The notes below the pieces were generated by a model. It had not been told where the DNA came from. It saw nothing but the letters and a program-made list of their open reading frames with translations, and ran no database searches. From Amaurobius ferox (taxonomy: Eukaryota; Arthropoda; Arachnida; Araneae; Amaurobiidae): a DNA stretch of 64,000 bases. Both the position numbers and the translations under genes were made by a program. This document shows positions 33,697 to 46,005 of this stretch, piece by piece. Position 1 is the stretch's first letter. Every line of letters begins with the position of its first letter. The stretch is taken from positions 160,075,250 to 160,139,249 of the forward strand of contig OX578135.1 of assembly GCA_951213105.1 (NCBI GenBank), written 5' to 3'.

Positions 33697-34540
33697 CCTA
33701 CAAAATGCAAAACGCAAAAGAAAGCGAGTGCAGAATAAGACTGGTGAAATCATGACGAAAGCTGAAGTTGTAGAACGTCTTTTTAAAGAAGATAAAGATC
33801 ATGTTGAAAGAAAAAGGCAAGTCCCATATAATAAGAAGCAAGCAACCCTAGAAATGATTACTAAATCTAGAAAACGTTTATTAAAGTTTGGTGCTGTCCT
33901 TGAAAAGGAAGAATCCACTAGGCCTACAAATTCAATTTGTGATTCTGAAGAATCCGAAGACATATTGCCAGGAAACTGGGTAGTTGTACAGTATTTAGGG
34001 GGAAAAAATGTCTCCAAATTTATTGGTCAAATTCTGACTATTGAACATGATGAATTTGCAGTGAAATTTCTGACAACATCAAGAATTGGGGACTATTACA
34101 TATTTCCAAAAAATGAGGATACGGATGTTGTTGAAAAGACACAAATTACAAAAATCTTAAACGAACCTTGTTTTAATAACCGTGGACACTATACTTTTGA
34201 GATTTGAATTATAAAACTGCACTCCCATAAAATAAAAAAATGACTAAGCTTTAACTAAATTTTTTGTGTAATTATTATTGCCTTTTTAGACATTACCCAT
34301 TTTACCCCACTGTATACCCATTTTACCCCACCCATGGGGTAAAATGGGTATATAATTTAAGCTAAAAATCTATCTATTTACAATTTTGAAAATGCTATGA
34401 AACAAATTTGAATATTTAGCTAATGAACCTATTGCATAAATGCAAAAAAAAAAATCAGACATTTATTTATAATCTTCAGAGAAATCCAACCTCAAATACA
34501 AAAATGCTGCGTTTCCTACCCATTTTACCCCACCAGATAC
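33697..34540 (+). mobile_element. Truncated pogo-like DNA transposon fragment
   Basis: An 844-bp insertion between TA dinucleotides (33695-33696 and 34541-34542) in a family A repeat. It starts inside a coding region and ends with sequence carrying four copies of TACCCATTTTACCCCAC or its complement (34294-34310, 34315-34331, 34335-34350 inverted, 34517-34533). The second and third form a near-palindrome. These look like subterminal or terminal binding sites of a DNA transposon; the matching left end is absent. The coding part is the C-terminal domain of a DDE_1-type transposase. Confidence 0.75.
33698..34207 (+). pseudogene. C-terminal part of a pogo-like (DDE_1) transposase
   Basis: The open frame begins at the insertion junction, without a natural start, as LQNAKRKRKR (nuclear-localisation-like), continues through TKAEVVERLF, and then shows a compact domain (about 33955-34200): GNWVVVQYLGGKN, KFIGQILTIEHDEFAVKF and IFPKNEDTDVV. 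Domains of this pattern terminate many arthropod pogo-like transposases, next to a catalytic domain that is missing here. The remaining frame (~165 codons) has no stop or shift, which is unusual for a dead fragment. It could be a recent truncated copy or a retained small protein. Confidence 0.65.
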
Positions 34541-35392
34541 TAGGTTATTCTTATAGTAGATACTTATATTCTTTCCAAGATATTGAATTTTCGTCAATGA
34601 GTCGTCATTTTCATTGATTTACCCTCGTTTTTATCCATTTGGCGAGTTTTTCGTTAAGTTAGCAACATTTAAACAAGTCGCTAAGTTGACGATATTCCAC
34701 CAAATTCGTCGCCAAAATCTCGCCAAGCATTATGGACGGAGAAATAAGTTATTCTTACAGCTGATAAATGACCATTTGCGTTCAAATACAAAAGTATTAC
34801 TCAAAATATCTTTCTTCATGAATGGAACGATCTAGATCCACGAGAATCGTGTCACCCAATTTATCGCATGATATTACATATGAAAAGTGAACATGTTTCT
34901 CAATAGGTAATATTTTTTTTTATTTTACATGATTTTTTGATAATGTTTTTGACAAATGCGTAATATCTCAAGAACGGTTCATGCTAGCATTCTAAATTTT
35001 ATGTCAATCGTTTTCTAATGAAAAATTATATAAGAAATGTCTATTTGCGTAACTTTATTAATTGCGAAAATTTAGGGGGTTCTGAATATCCGATTGCGTA
35101 TAAAAACAATAGGCTTCCAGTATTCACGGATTGTGATTTGTATACCAAATTTCGTTCGAATTGGTCCATTCGTTCGTCAGTTATCGTCTCCACAGGCTCA
35201 CTGACACACGCACACGCACACGCACACACACACACACACATACACACACACACACACACAAAGACATAACCTCAAAAATGTTCAATTGGTGATCAGGGAT
35301 GCTTGAAACGTGCTCTCCCGTCAAAAACTCGAATTCGAATTTTCGACCCCGTCACAATATTTTCCTTATACATTATTGTATATAAGGAAAGT

Positions 35393-36316
35393 AAAAAATT
35401 CTTTACAAACGTTCAGGAAAGTTAAACGTTATTCATTATTTCGTGTCTAGTATTATTTATTTTTGTCAAAGACAAGAATGCCCAGTATACCCTTGATACT
35501 CGGGGTAATACTCAGCATGTCCAGTATACCCATAAAATTTGAAGTTAAAACATTTTTTGTTAAAATACAACAAGTTTTATGTTGTTTAATAATGGAAGGC
35601 GCTTGGCTCGAAGCTAAGCGATTTGCAGTATTTTGCTGAATACTATATAAGTGTGCGAAGTTTACCCAGATTATAAAGGGCTTCTGTACGGTCTGGAAAT
35701 ACTTTTCGATACGATACCCCTCCCCCATTTTGTCCTCCTCACGGTAAAAAATTGAAAATCCGACCATGGTGGATACTACAAGTGTACAAAGTTTCAGCCT
35801 TTAAAGTCCCCAAGGTTTTTTTTGGAGAATCCGGAAACACTAAAGTACAATAAACTATTATATGGGTTAATCGAAAATTAGCCCTGTTAAGTTATGTTTT
35901 ATGAAGGGTTCGTTCTATAAGTGTCCAAAGTTTCAAGCCCTCTAGGTAACAGGAGGGATTCTCGTGGGTCTAGAAAGGATGTTTGACATGCCTCCCCCCA
36001 TTTTTTCCAGCCTTGGAGAGGATAAGATGGGGGCACGAAATTTCAACCCCGATTCGTTATATTGGCAATCGTATTTTTCTTTCATTTTGAATAAAGGATG
36101 TTTATGGTTTTCTTTTCCCATTTTCTAAATTTTGGATGGGCCAGAAAATGCCATCATTTTGCCTCAAAATTTTACTTGTTAAATTTTAATTGACGACCCC
36201 GAGCGTGCGAGATCCAAGACGGTTGCCTTGCTCGCCTTATCTGCTTCAGGATGTTTAGTATACAACGTTCCTAAGAATGTCTTTAAACATCCCAATAACT
36301 TCATAAGGAATGGTCC
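35393..36316. repeat. Unassigned sequence with three diverged ~135-bp repeats
   Basis: The phrase AAGTGTNCAAAGTTT recurs at about 35650, 35788 and 35918, each followed by a glycine-like GGTCT/CCCC-rich stretch (TACCCCTCCCCCATTTT, GCCTCCCCCCATTTTTTCC). They look like diverged tandem copies of one unit. No coding frame or element ends recognised. Confidence 0.5.
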
Positions 36317-36328
36317 AAGAGTGTACAC

Positions 36329-36611
36329 GGGAGCGCGACAGCCCAGTGATTAGAGTGGCGGAATTGCACTCGGTCGGCCCGGGATCGATTTCCGCCACTG
36401 CCAAAACTGCTGCCGTGTTCACGCAGAGTACGATCACGTTAAACATGTGGGTCCGTAAGTCCTTCGGAGAGGTTGGTGGTAGGGGAAGGAGGATATACGG
36501 TCCCTGAGGATGCCTCCACCACTGGATACCGGTCAAAATTGGGTGGCACTTCCCGGCCGTCCAAACAGATACTTTAAACCTTTCTGGTAGGTCGGATGGT
36601 CTGGGTCGAAG
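36329..36611 (+). mobile_element. SINE with tRNA head (copy S4)
   Basis: A 283-bp plus-strand SINE with a perfect 12-bp TSD, aagagtgtacac (36317-36328 and 36612-36623). The head GGGAGCGCGACAGCCCAG to TTTCCGCC is tRNA-like with a damaged B box (GGGATCGATTTCC). The body and tail follow S3 (CACGTTAAACATGTGGG, CTTTCTGGTAGGTCGGA); the tail is short (GGGTCGAAG). It is more diverged than S1-S3, hence an older insertion. Confidence 0.93.
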
Positions 36612-36649
36612 AAGAGTGTACACATTAAGTCTATGTATTTCAAAGCGAT

Positions 36650-37210
36650 CCTATCCGATCGAATAAAAAGGATTGCAGCACCCTTAACGGTCCAGAATTT
36701 AAAATGTTAGGATGTTGTACTTGGCAACGAAGCGAGATAGGCGAAAAGAGTCAATTACAAAGTTGTAGAGCATGAGTAGAAAACGACCCTAAAACGGTTA
36801 CTGAAAGCATTTGTTTGAGACAATAGGGCTATTGATGAATGGCTGTCCTATTTAGGAATGTTATAATAAATAACACTTACATGAACAGATATCTAATATA
36901 CAGTCAGCTCAAAAAGCTCTCAGCAACCTATCTGCATTTAAAATCGATAAAGAATATGACTGTGTACTTTGATAAGCCTTATAGATGTCTGCAGGTTTCA
37001 GAACCAAATGATATGACTTTTTAACAGTGCCTTCCATATACGCGTTTCGTTCATCCATGGTTTCGATTTCTACTCATTATACAATACTCCACAACTTTGT
37101 GATTGTCTTTTCCCTCTATGTTACTTGGTTGCCGAGTTTGTAATCTTTACGTTTCCATGTCTCTCCTAGGGGCGCTGCAATTCCTTTTATTCGACCAGAA
37201 CGGGTCACTT
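36650..37210. mobile_element. Foldback MITE with ~130-bp inverted ends (N1)
   Basis: The left end (GATCGAATAAAAAGGATTGC, GGCAACGAAGCGAG, ACAAAGTTGTAGAGCATGAG) is matched in reverse complement at the right end (CTCATTATACAATACTCCACAACTTTGT split here: TCATTATACAATAC, CCACAACTTTGTG, GTTGCCGAGTT, TTTTATTCGACC). Identity is roughly 75-80% by eye. The centre is AT-rich without a transposase. The AAAGTTGTAGAGCA block resembles the subterminal sequence of the IS630-type element at 63016. Confidence 0.7.
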
Positions 37211-37275
37211 CACTTTAAATAGACCTAACGTGTACATTCATGAACCTTACCTTACGAAGTTATTGGGGTGCTTAA

Positions 37276-37451
37276 CCTTTTGCTTACGGGTAGGACAGCG
37301 TCCATCCCAAACGAAGAACTTCTCAAAAAGACAGGTATGAGCGTCCATCTCAAACGAAGAACCTCTGAAAAAGACAGGTATTTGACATATCTGTCTTTTT
37401 GAGAGGTTCTTCGTTTGGGATGGATGCTGTCCCACCCGTAAGCAAAAGGTT
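37276..37451. mobile_element. piggyBac-like MITE flanked by TTAA (P1)
   Basis: TTAA stands on both sides (37272-37275 and 37452-37455). The ends CCTTTTGCTTACGGG and CCCGTAAGCAAAAGG are inverted repeats extending through GACAGCGTCCATCCCAAACG and GAACCTCTGAAAAAGACAGG to a centre near 37385. The left arm has an internal duplication of the CCATCCCAAACGAAGAA block. Almost the whole 176 bp is a hairpin. TTAA targeting is diagnostic of the piggyBac superfamily; no transposase is present. Confidence 0.85.
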
Positions 37452-37455
37452 TTAA

Positions 37456-38404
37456 GGATTTTCCAGGGATTAATTCCTGCTTTAACTCTGCTTTAATTCC
37501 TGCTCAGTACGTATTGAGCTATCTGAAATTTCATGCAATCTTATTATTTAACATTTGCGCAATTTTTAAGTGTCCTCTTTCTCTAACGCGTGAGTTTTTA
37601 TACCGTTAAATGTTAACATCTTCTAGTCTAGTGCATGTGTTTCAACGTTTTACTATTTTCCTCATACAGATAATTAAGAAAAAAATATATGGTTTAACTC
37701 CAGTGTCCTTGTTAAACGGGGGAAATTCCTTGCCACTTTGGATGGATCAAAGTCGAAAGAAACAGTCCGGTAAAGCTTGTGTAATCCTTTCTACTGTAGC
37801 CATGGTAACTTATCTGGATCCCCTTTGGAATCTGGAGTAGTCATGGGAAATTTTGTTGGCGTATTTTTATCCTTCTGTCCGGGATATTATCCTTATCTTA
37901 AGAATCGTCTGTGAGATATAGTCTACGAGACGAGATAAATTGTTCACATAAGGAAAAGGAAAAACTCTAGACGAATAATGTATATTTATTAGATTTGGAT
38001 TTTGAACTAAAAATTTAAAAGACTAATACCTTGGTTTAGGAAAGTTTTGGGAAGTTTCTAAAATTCTTGTAATGCAATGAAAATTTTTTTAAAAATATGT
38101 TTTGACACTCGGTTTTAATAGCACTTTCTTATTGTCATTAAAGTAAGCATTACTATGGTTTATTGTATATCCATCCAAAATTCCATAGAGATTTTTTCTC
38201 TACATCCCAATATATTCCCCATACATAGACACCATACTGATAAATGTTTTGTTAAATATTTAACTACATCTCGTACATGTTCGATGCACTAGTATATAAC
38301 ATTGAAGCAGAAAATTATTAAACGTCAAAATATAGCACAATTATAAACCAAATTCAAAACTTTTAATGTAGACTACTATTTGTAAAAGTTGCGACACTAT
38401 GAAG
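37456..38404. other. Intergenic, unassigned
   Basis: No recognised gene or element ends. Short open frames do not resemble known proteins. Confidence 0.5.
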
Positions 38405-38960
38405 ATTTGACGCTCAGTCACATACTCCTTAGGCTGTACCAATGGCGTCTCAGACATTGGCGTGCTTATTGGCAACAAGTCGTGTTCTCTGACGAGCTAC
38501 GATTTAATTTGTTACACTATGATTGTAGCATGCTTGTTAGAAGCCATCGTGGTGAACGTTAGCGTGCACTTTGCAACGTCATATCGATATAATATCAAAT
38601 GTCATGGTTTGAGGTGCCTTTTGGTTCCATTTACAATCTCGCTTCATACGAATTACGGAAACTCTCAACAGCCAATGATACATAAGGGAAGTTTTCGAGG
38701 CAGAGTGATAGCCTTTCTTCCAAGTTTTCTTCTCTCTATATTCGAGCAGAATAATGTTTGTTTACGTGTGACTCGTAATTTTCAAGGTCACTCCTATTCG
38801 CGGCAGATACAACTTTTTCCCTGGCCTGCATATTTGCCAGACATGTCCTCGATCGAACATGTCTAGGACATCGTAGGTAAACAACTGGCTCGCCAAATAC
38901 CTCCGCCATCCACTACATATAAATTATGCATTCGCATAGAAGCAGCCAAATAACAATCCC
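38405..38960 (+). pseudogene. Broken Tc1-type transposase
   Basis: Plus-strand reading in shifting frames gives WRLRHWRAYWQQVVFSDE (around the second catalytic acidic residue, FSDE), LRFNLLHYDC and RSHRGER. After frameshifts it gives LFPWPAYLPDMSSIEHV (38812-38863), the PWPA.SPDMSPIEH region of Tc1 DDE enzymes where the last E is catalytic, and then IRIEAAK. A longest single frame (38462-38866) is a mixture of right and wrong frames. Stops and shifts make it non-functional; inverted repeats were not found. Confidence 0.8.
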
Positions 38961-39717
38961 ATCTTGGTGTTGCGCATTTTGAACTTTTGTCCGGGTTGTC
39001 GAGAGATTCAAGTTTACCGAGCCTTCACAAAAGGGATGTAATTGAATGAACATTTATTAATATGCCCACCTTGCTTTAAGATTCCACTGTTCACTGTTTC
39101 TATTATGTCTATCTTATTCTCCTATGTCTGTCCATATTGAAGAATAGTCTAAAGTAATGATTCCAAATTTTTTGCTGCATTGGATCTCAAATTAAATTAC
39201 AAAACTACATGAACCCCTTCCCTAAATAAAACATTAATGTTCAATTTTGTTACTCTGCAAAAAAGCGTTTTAATTAGATTGTGTTTTAGTGCTGTCAGAC
39301 ATGAATATCTAGTTATAGTGATGTCAATTTCAACCTTATACGTTTAACGTCCAATTTAATTTGATAGTTTGATTTTAACGAGTGTGGAACATTCACTTTC
39401 GCAAGTATAGGTTGTTCGAAAAATGCATGGAATAGTTCGCAGTTATAATAGACATGTTTAGATGCTCAAAACAAACTTTTATCAAAAAATATATCAGAAT
39501 GTTAGCAAAGACTGACATCAGAGTCCCGTGAGGGGAACTAAATGGTGACACATTTACATTCCTATCATTTTCTGACACATAGTTACTGGCTTTCTTATTC
39601 GTCAATGTTTTTCCCCATCATTTCATCTATTATTTAATTATTTTCATTAAAATAAAAAAAAAATTCAGATTAAAAGCATAAAAATTTCGTAACTTCCCCA
39701 ACAGGTACCCAGAGACC
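38961..39717. other. Intergenic, unassigned
   Basis: AT-rich DNA after the Tc1 remnant; nothing recognised before the left end of the hAT-type element. Confidence 0.5.
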
Positions 39718-42700
39718 CAAGGGCGGATTCAGAGGGGGGCATGAGAGAACGAGCCCCCCCCCCCCAGACGAGCTAAGTATAGACTAGAAAAGATCGATAT
39801 TTTTCAAAATTATATTTTTCATAATTATTTTCAAAATAATAATTTTAATTTTTTTAAATTATATTTTTATATTTTTCAAAATTATATTTTTATATTTTTC
39901 GAAATTATATATTCTCTTTGGCTACAACGCAACATATTCTGTTGTTTGAAATGCAACATATTCTGTTGTTGAAGAAAATTAAATCCCTCTCTAGGCTTTA
40001 TAGTGGGATAAAGGTTTTTAGTTGACAAAATAAGAAGTGCCTTCACGGTATCAAATTGTGAAGCAGGTTTTGGATTCTCCGTAGAGATCGTATAGCGTGG
40101 TTAATCCAGATTCTAATTCCCCGGCCGGTTCAAGAACCGGTTGGCCAGCCGAACTACGAAACTAAAGGTAAGAGCATACATTACTATACAACTAGTGGAA
40201 AGCAATACAAGTCAAATTATTTAAATATAAACACGTTTAATATAAAACGAAATTATATCTCTTTGAAAATACAAATGTTCTAAGTCTATCGATGAAGAAA
40301 GACTTTGATTGAAAGTCAGACATATTATCAGCACGCAATTATGAAAATAGTACTTACACATTATTCGATGATACATCATTACTATTTTCCGGATAGAAGC
40401 AAGGGGAGGACAGGTCGATACAGTTTATTCTAAACACTAACCCCAGAGGGGCCCAGGGAGGCCAAAGATGAAGTCGAACATTCCCAATTTTCGGCATCAG
40501 GCCACTTGGAGATAAAACTCAGCTCACACGGAAACATTACGTAATCTGGAGTAGAACTCCATAATTCGTACTCCGCATTCAGCTCATCAAGCACAACATT
40601 CTAACACGAAATTACAATTGATAATCCACATTTTCGAAGCCGTGGAGTTAAACCGTGATAACACAAATTTCAATCAACAAATATTTCTAATTTTTTTCTC
40701 CTACTCCATATTTAGTCACACATTTCCAATAAACACCAATCGCATTTAGATATTTTAATTTCAACACGCCATGCACTTCACTTGATCAAACCTACATTCA
40801 GATGAGAACATAATCCTTCACAAAACTATATCCTTGTGAATTAAGTAATTATCTCAGTGAGTCAATTCGGTGATTCAGTGTAAAGCAAGATTTGTGTAAC
40901 ATACCATGGATACAGAGCTCTCACGCTGTGCTCCTTTTCCAGACAAACTTTCCGTGGGATAAGGGAGCATGGTCACTACACATCTGCGATATGTAATAAA
41001 CACGCATACCATACTAATACCCTGCACATAACTATGTTCTGGTGAATATATTATCTTATACTAATCTATATCCCTGTGAACTTGAACAGAACAATCCTAG
41101 TGAGAATATACTTCAACACAAAATTATATTCCTGTGCACCATGTCAATATTTTGATGAGACTATCCGATGATTTGAAGAAATCTGAATTTGAGTATCAAA
41201 CAACGGTTACAGTGCTCTTTTTCCTGACAAACTATCCGTCGGGTAATATAATACCTTTTCCTCTTCGTACTCGGACCTTTAGAGAGACTAGTGACACATC
41301 TCTCCCTGTCATGCATTCTGTTGAAGATTTCCTTTGACCAACTTTCTGTCGCTGATTTCCTTGGACCCTTCCACTGTATCTCTTCTGAAGCCTCTCTTTG
41401 CCCTTCTTTTAGTCAAAGATGTCTCATTGGCACCTCTCCTGTACCTCTTCATGAATCGAGATCAGGAAAACTATAAACTGACAAGATACATCAATCTTGA
41501 CTAAACTTCAATTGATGTTATCCTATACTTCTGGTGTCCTACTGTGATACTCATATGGGATTATGCATGAACAGACTTCAATTTCCTGGATACCGTTACC
41601 CCGATTTCGAAAAAATTTTATGATGTTATTGCCTCTGGACCTCCGCAGGAACTCTTTTCTATAGTACCGAATGACTTAAGGGTCTTATCAAGCACCAACG
41701 AGTCCTTAAAGGTGTGTATAAAAACGAGAAAATAACATTGTACGTCACACCTGACAAACTAATAAAAGGTCTAAAACCACTTGAATGAACAAATAACATT
41801 CCAAATGAATAAACATTACATTTGAATATTTTGGAATAACAATCTTTCAGGAATCTGAGTCCAACGTATCATATTCGTCCTCACAATAACGAGATGACAA
41901 AAATTAGATTATCTGTATATTAAAACATTGTACCTCTTCTTTCTGGAAACCTCACACACCTTGTATATATTGTATATATTTATGTATTTGTGGTCTTTAT
42001 GTAGATTGTGGTTTTATGTCCCTGTCCCCAGAGTCTCTTCCTTTTCCATGCCGATGTCCTGAACGGTCAGATAAGGCCTTAGGAGTTTAGATCCTCCTTA
42101 AAAAAATGTTTTGTTTTAAATAATTAAATAATTAACTAAAAAAAAAAAATTAAATATAATAATAAAAAATATTAGTAATACAGTCCAACAAAACTAAAAC
42201 ATTCTTAGTTTATCTTATCATTAATTTTTCCTCCCTCCCTGGGTCCCATTCTTAGATCTCTGTGATCGAATCCTTCAGTATAAGATATAATGCTGAACTT
42301 TGTAAAGCGCACTGCATTGCGCTCTTACGACAACGACAACACATGAAGAAAAATGTTAATATCAGCATAATTGTCGCTGAACTATGTCCATCGAAATACG
42401 CATCGGCTATGCTTAGCTGTACCTTGTATGATGTAAAAATTTCTGAATAATTTTAAATAAACTACTGGTTGCTGTGACCGGGGACCGTGACTGTGGAGGT
42501 CGGACTCCGCTAATCAAAATTTTTCCCGAACGTCCATCTGGTTACTCAAGTCTTCGGATGAGTCGGTCGTTCTGGGCTTTCGACGCCATGCACTTCGGAC
42601 ATCTGTCCCTACGAAATTCTAATCGAAAAAGCCCCCGAGCGTTCTTCGACAGCTCCGACGAAACAAAACTATCGAGCCCTCAATGGCTAAGCAATCACTG

Positions 42701-43125
42701 CAAACGTGACGTAACGTAATTAAAGTCTGCAGTGTACGCCATCTCTAGACAACACTGGCGTCAGACGAAATAACGGTTACCGAACAAACACCGAGAAATG
42801 CATGTAATCAAATGGGAAACAAAAATTATTTCCGCAAAATGGCTCGGAAATAGAAAAGCTTGAGAAGGTGTTCCAAAAGTCAATACGACAATAGCATTAC
42901 AGAAAATTTTTTAAACGAAATTACGGAAATAACGAATTATTTTCGACGTCATTTCGACTTCATTATAAACAGATTCGACTGTATTACAAACTGTATAAAT
43001 TAACTGTATAAATTACTGTCATTCGTGAATTTGACATTGCTGGGCGCCCCACAAATTCATCTTTGCGTATGCCACTGGACTATATTGTGCCTCCCCCTCA
43101 TAATGGTTTTCTGGATCCGCCACTG
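39718..43125. mobile_element. hAT-type DNA element, 3.4 kb, no transposase seen
   Basis: The ends are inverted: left CAAGGGCGGATTCAGA (39718-39733), right complement CAGTGGCGGATCCAGA (43125-43110). The right end matches a well-known hAT terminal motif. Flanking 8-mers are cagagacc (39710-39717) and caaagacc (43126-43133), 7 of 8 identical, as expected for the 8-bp TSD of hAT. The interior has no recognisable hAT transposase. It contains diverged internal repeats: GTGCTCCTTTTCCAGACAAA (about 40929) and GTGCTCTTTTTCCTGACAAA (about 41211). A GC-richer block lies at 42474-42780 with an 81-codon frame of unknown nature. Probably non-autonomous or badly decayed. Confidence 0.75.
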
Positions 43126-43133
43126 CAAAGACC

Positions 43134-44219
43134 ACCATACTCATGCATCTAAAATATCTGGTCTTTATGATCTCTGACATTTAAGGAATTTCTACCAATT
43201 ACACAGAATGCTTCAAAAGATTAACTACCATTTCCGTATTTTTTCCCATATTTCAAATCTCGCATTTTGAATCCACTAATTTACTTACAGGTCCCAAATT
43301 AGATTCCTGCTCATTGCAAACTACAATTTCACTTCCCCTATATGGTAATTTGCACTGCCATTTAAACTGTGGTAAATAATTTATTTTATATCATTTCATT
43401 CAAAATTAGTTATACATCAAATTATAGATATATTTCGCTACTTAACGCTTTGAAGAAAATTCCAAACACCCTTGCTTCAGTTTAGCAACCTCCCCTAGGA
43501 TTTAAAGCTCTCTATTTGATACACAATCTCGTCTCGGAAAACTATTCCATTTACATTTAGACAAGTTTTATGTTAACACTACAATACAATATTTATTCCT
43601 CAGGTGAAGCTTTCTAGGAATGATGGAATACATTGTGATTGAAGAAGCTTACGTGTGCCAAGGATTAATCTTCTAGTGTGAAAAATACTCATTTTAGATG
43701 CGAAGCTCGGAGAGAAAATAAAGAACATGAATGCAATTCCACGAAATTGTGTGATTTACCATTCATGGCACAGAACTTATTTGGGGTAACGAGTTTAAGA
43801 CGAGTTTAGAACGTCACTTTTGTGCAAATTTATTTTACTATTGCAGTTAGAATTCGAAGATATAAAGTATTGAGAGAAACTTTCCGTGTACAATGTATGA
43901 AGCATTATATTGTACGATATGCATATTTGAACTTTTATGAAATGAATTTCGAGAAGTACTTACATAAATATATTTTACGAAACTTGAACACTCAATATTA
44001 AGATTTAAACAGCATCAGTTTGTATACATACTGAGAAGAACCCATAAAAATTAATTTTACTTGCGTAGAACAGTTTCAGGACAATACGTATACAAATATG
44101 TGCATTTGTCTGTACATGACAGTCGGCAAAAGATTAAATAACCGAATGACTCACAGATATAATCCGATATTTACTAATGTACATACTAAAAATTCTTATA
44201 TAAGTACACATACACTATA
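43134..44219. other. Intergenic, unassigned
   Basis: AT-rich DNA without a gene, repeat end or microsatellite that I can identify. Confidence 0.5.
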
Positions 44220-44221
44220 TA

Positions 44222-45442
44222 CAGGGTGTCCCACAAAAAGTGAACAGTGGAATATTTTTTGAACCGTTGGCTGTAGAACCATAGTCCCAATTGCAAAAAT
44301 GCTTTAAATAAAGAAAGAAGTTATGAAATAATAGTTTAAATGTTGTACTATATTTTTGTAGAAAATTAAGAAAATTAACATTTTATATAGCCCCTCTATC
44401 GAAAAAAGTCAAATTACAAAAATGTTACTTGTAAAAATTTGGCTGTAATATGATCCAATTTGACTCACAGTTATTAATTAAAATAATGGGGCATCCACAA
44501 ATCGACTTTGGTTGCAAATACTAGTTACTAAACCTTTTACCACTTCTTCAAATTTATTTTATGCAGATATTTTAGTAAAGCTATTATGTTCATTATTAAA
44601 TCATTTCACAGCTTGTATTTAAGCATTCAAGTAACTTTGATACCTAACTAGAGTTTGAACGATAATGCTGTTGAGTAATGGCGAATTCTTTGAGATAATT
44701 TCGATTTACGGCAAATGCAACCAATCTCCTAGTTATAGAGTGAGGAAATGCTATCGTTGTTTCTGTACAACCTGCATCGTTCACGAGTTTCTCTTCTGCG
44801 GCTAGTATGTCGACTGCAATCAACAGGTTCGTTTCATCGGCGATATGGCTCAGAAAAACAACGAGTACTGACGGAAAAAGATGAAATATATATTTTAGCC
44901 TATTTTTCGTCCAGACGGTAAGTATTGAACAACATTTTCTTCGGTCTAGTCGAACCCGTCACCTGCTGTACCGCATGCAAGAGTTCTTACTGATTCGTCT
45001 ATTCATTCTGGTGGGGAAAGTGCAATGACAAAAATAATGGCCACTTCATAGGAAACGCTCGACTAATTATTCGGTAGTTGGTAAAATGCTGTCGCAGGAC
45101 TTCCTGTACGCGCAATCCAATATGAGGGGGTGCTCTATCCTGCATAAATATCGTAGATTCAAGACATCTACGGTGTTGAAGTTGCGGAATAACAAAGTTC
45201 AGCAGTATTGTTCGCTACCTCTCAGCATTGACGGAACTTTTTGTACTTCCTATTTTACTCCAAAAAGGGACCTTACAGCGCCACTTTGGCCCGCAGTGGC
45301 AAAAATCCGAATTATTTTTGTCTTTAAAAAATCAAAACCCCCACGGTCTAAATAGTATTTACTGTAAATTTGGTTGAGTTTGGCCTAACAGGTTTCTCAC
45401 TATCAGGCTCTAAACACCTCTACTTTAATTATAGCCACCCTG
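44222..45442 (-). mobile_element. IS630/mariner-type element with decayed transposase
   Basis: Flanked by TA and ending CAGGGTGTCCCACAAAAAG on the left and CAGGGTGGCTATAATTAAAG (complement) on the right; only the outer 8 bases are clearly inverted repeats. Inside, on the minus strand, is a broken DDE_3 transposase. Size 1221 bp is close to a full element of this group, so it is an old autonomous copy inactivated by mutation. Confidence 0.8.
45038..45260 (-). pseudogene. DDE_3-type transposase fragment
   Basis: Minus-strand frame: SVNAER, stop, RTILLNFVIPQLQ, then IFMQDRAPPHIGLRVQEV (catalytic D in MQD) and LRQHFTNYRIISRAFPMKWP. These match the middle of IS630-Tc1-mariner transposases that carry an N-terminal DUF4817 HTH in arthropods. 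A premature stop lies at about 45235, and after 45038 the reading frame degenerates before the last catalytic residue. Confidence 0.8.
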
Positions 45443-45444
45443 TA

Positions 45445-46001
45445 TATAATATGTTATTTAGTGAAATTGAAATTTATTTATATAAACAGAAGGAAATAAT
45501 CAGAAACTAATTTAACTTGTACGTAAAGTTATCTGCTGTTCACATTCCGATTACTTACATTGGAAAGTAAGAAACTTAATTCATGAAGCTGCAGTGTAAC
45601 TTTCCCAAACATCGGTAATAAATCAATACACGCACAATCCCTGTGATATAAATAATTTCAAACCGCCCTCCAGTCATTATTAAGGAGTTTCCTTCCGAAG
45701 TTGAGAATTGGTAACTTGTTAAACTGCAGCACCCCACAAAACCATTCTATTTGCATAGAACAAATTTGATTCGACTTTACAATACAGTATTTTCTCCTCA
45801 AACATGGAATCTCGAGATCCACGAAATATTTTCTGCTCGAAAAACTTTACATCTGCTTGCTCCCTGAAAGGATTTTTCTAAGAAAAATTCACGTGTAAGT
45901 ATGAGGCACAGACGATCGCTATATAAGTGTTTGAGAATGGATATTCTACGAAATGGTGCAAGCTTTTTCATTTATACTAGGAATTAATTTTAGCATCGAG
46001 T
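45445..46001. other. Intergenic, unassigned
   Basis: Nothing recognised between two mobile elements. Confidence 0.5.
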
Positions 46002-46005
46002 TTAA

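Larger units (their letters stand above)
33625..35392 (-). repeat. Hairpin-ended repeat family A (copy A5), split by a pogo-like fragment
   Basis: The left edge AAAAATCTGATGTGGGCAAC is the distal family end; the right edge (35360-35392) is the hairpin ending ATAAGGAAAGT. The AC microsatellite is at 35206-35262. Between 33697 and 34540 an unrelated insertion flanked by TA interrupts the element; removing it restores the order TTTTACAGTAAAATA then AGGTTATTCTTATAG seen in other copies. Confidence 0.88.

Noticed and set aside
34294..34533. TACCCATTTTACCCC repeats as interstitial telomeric sequence
   Set aside because: The motif is not an arthropod telomere repeat, occurs in both orientations and sits at the end of a TA-flanked insertion.
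38462..38866. 134-codon frame as an intact gene
   Set aside because: Comparison with Tc1 transposases shows the correct reading switches frames; it is a pseudogene.
42474..42719. 81-codon frame inside the hAT-type element
   Set aside because: GC-richer than its surroundings, but no transposase or other domain could be recognised, so it is mentioned only within the element.
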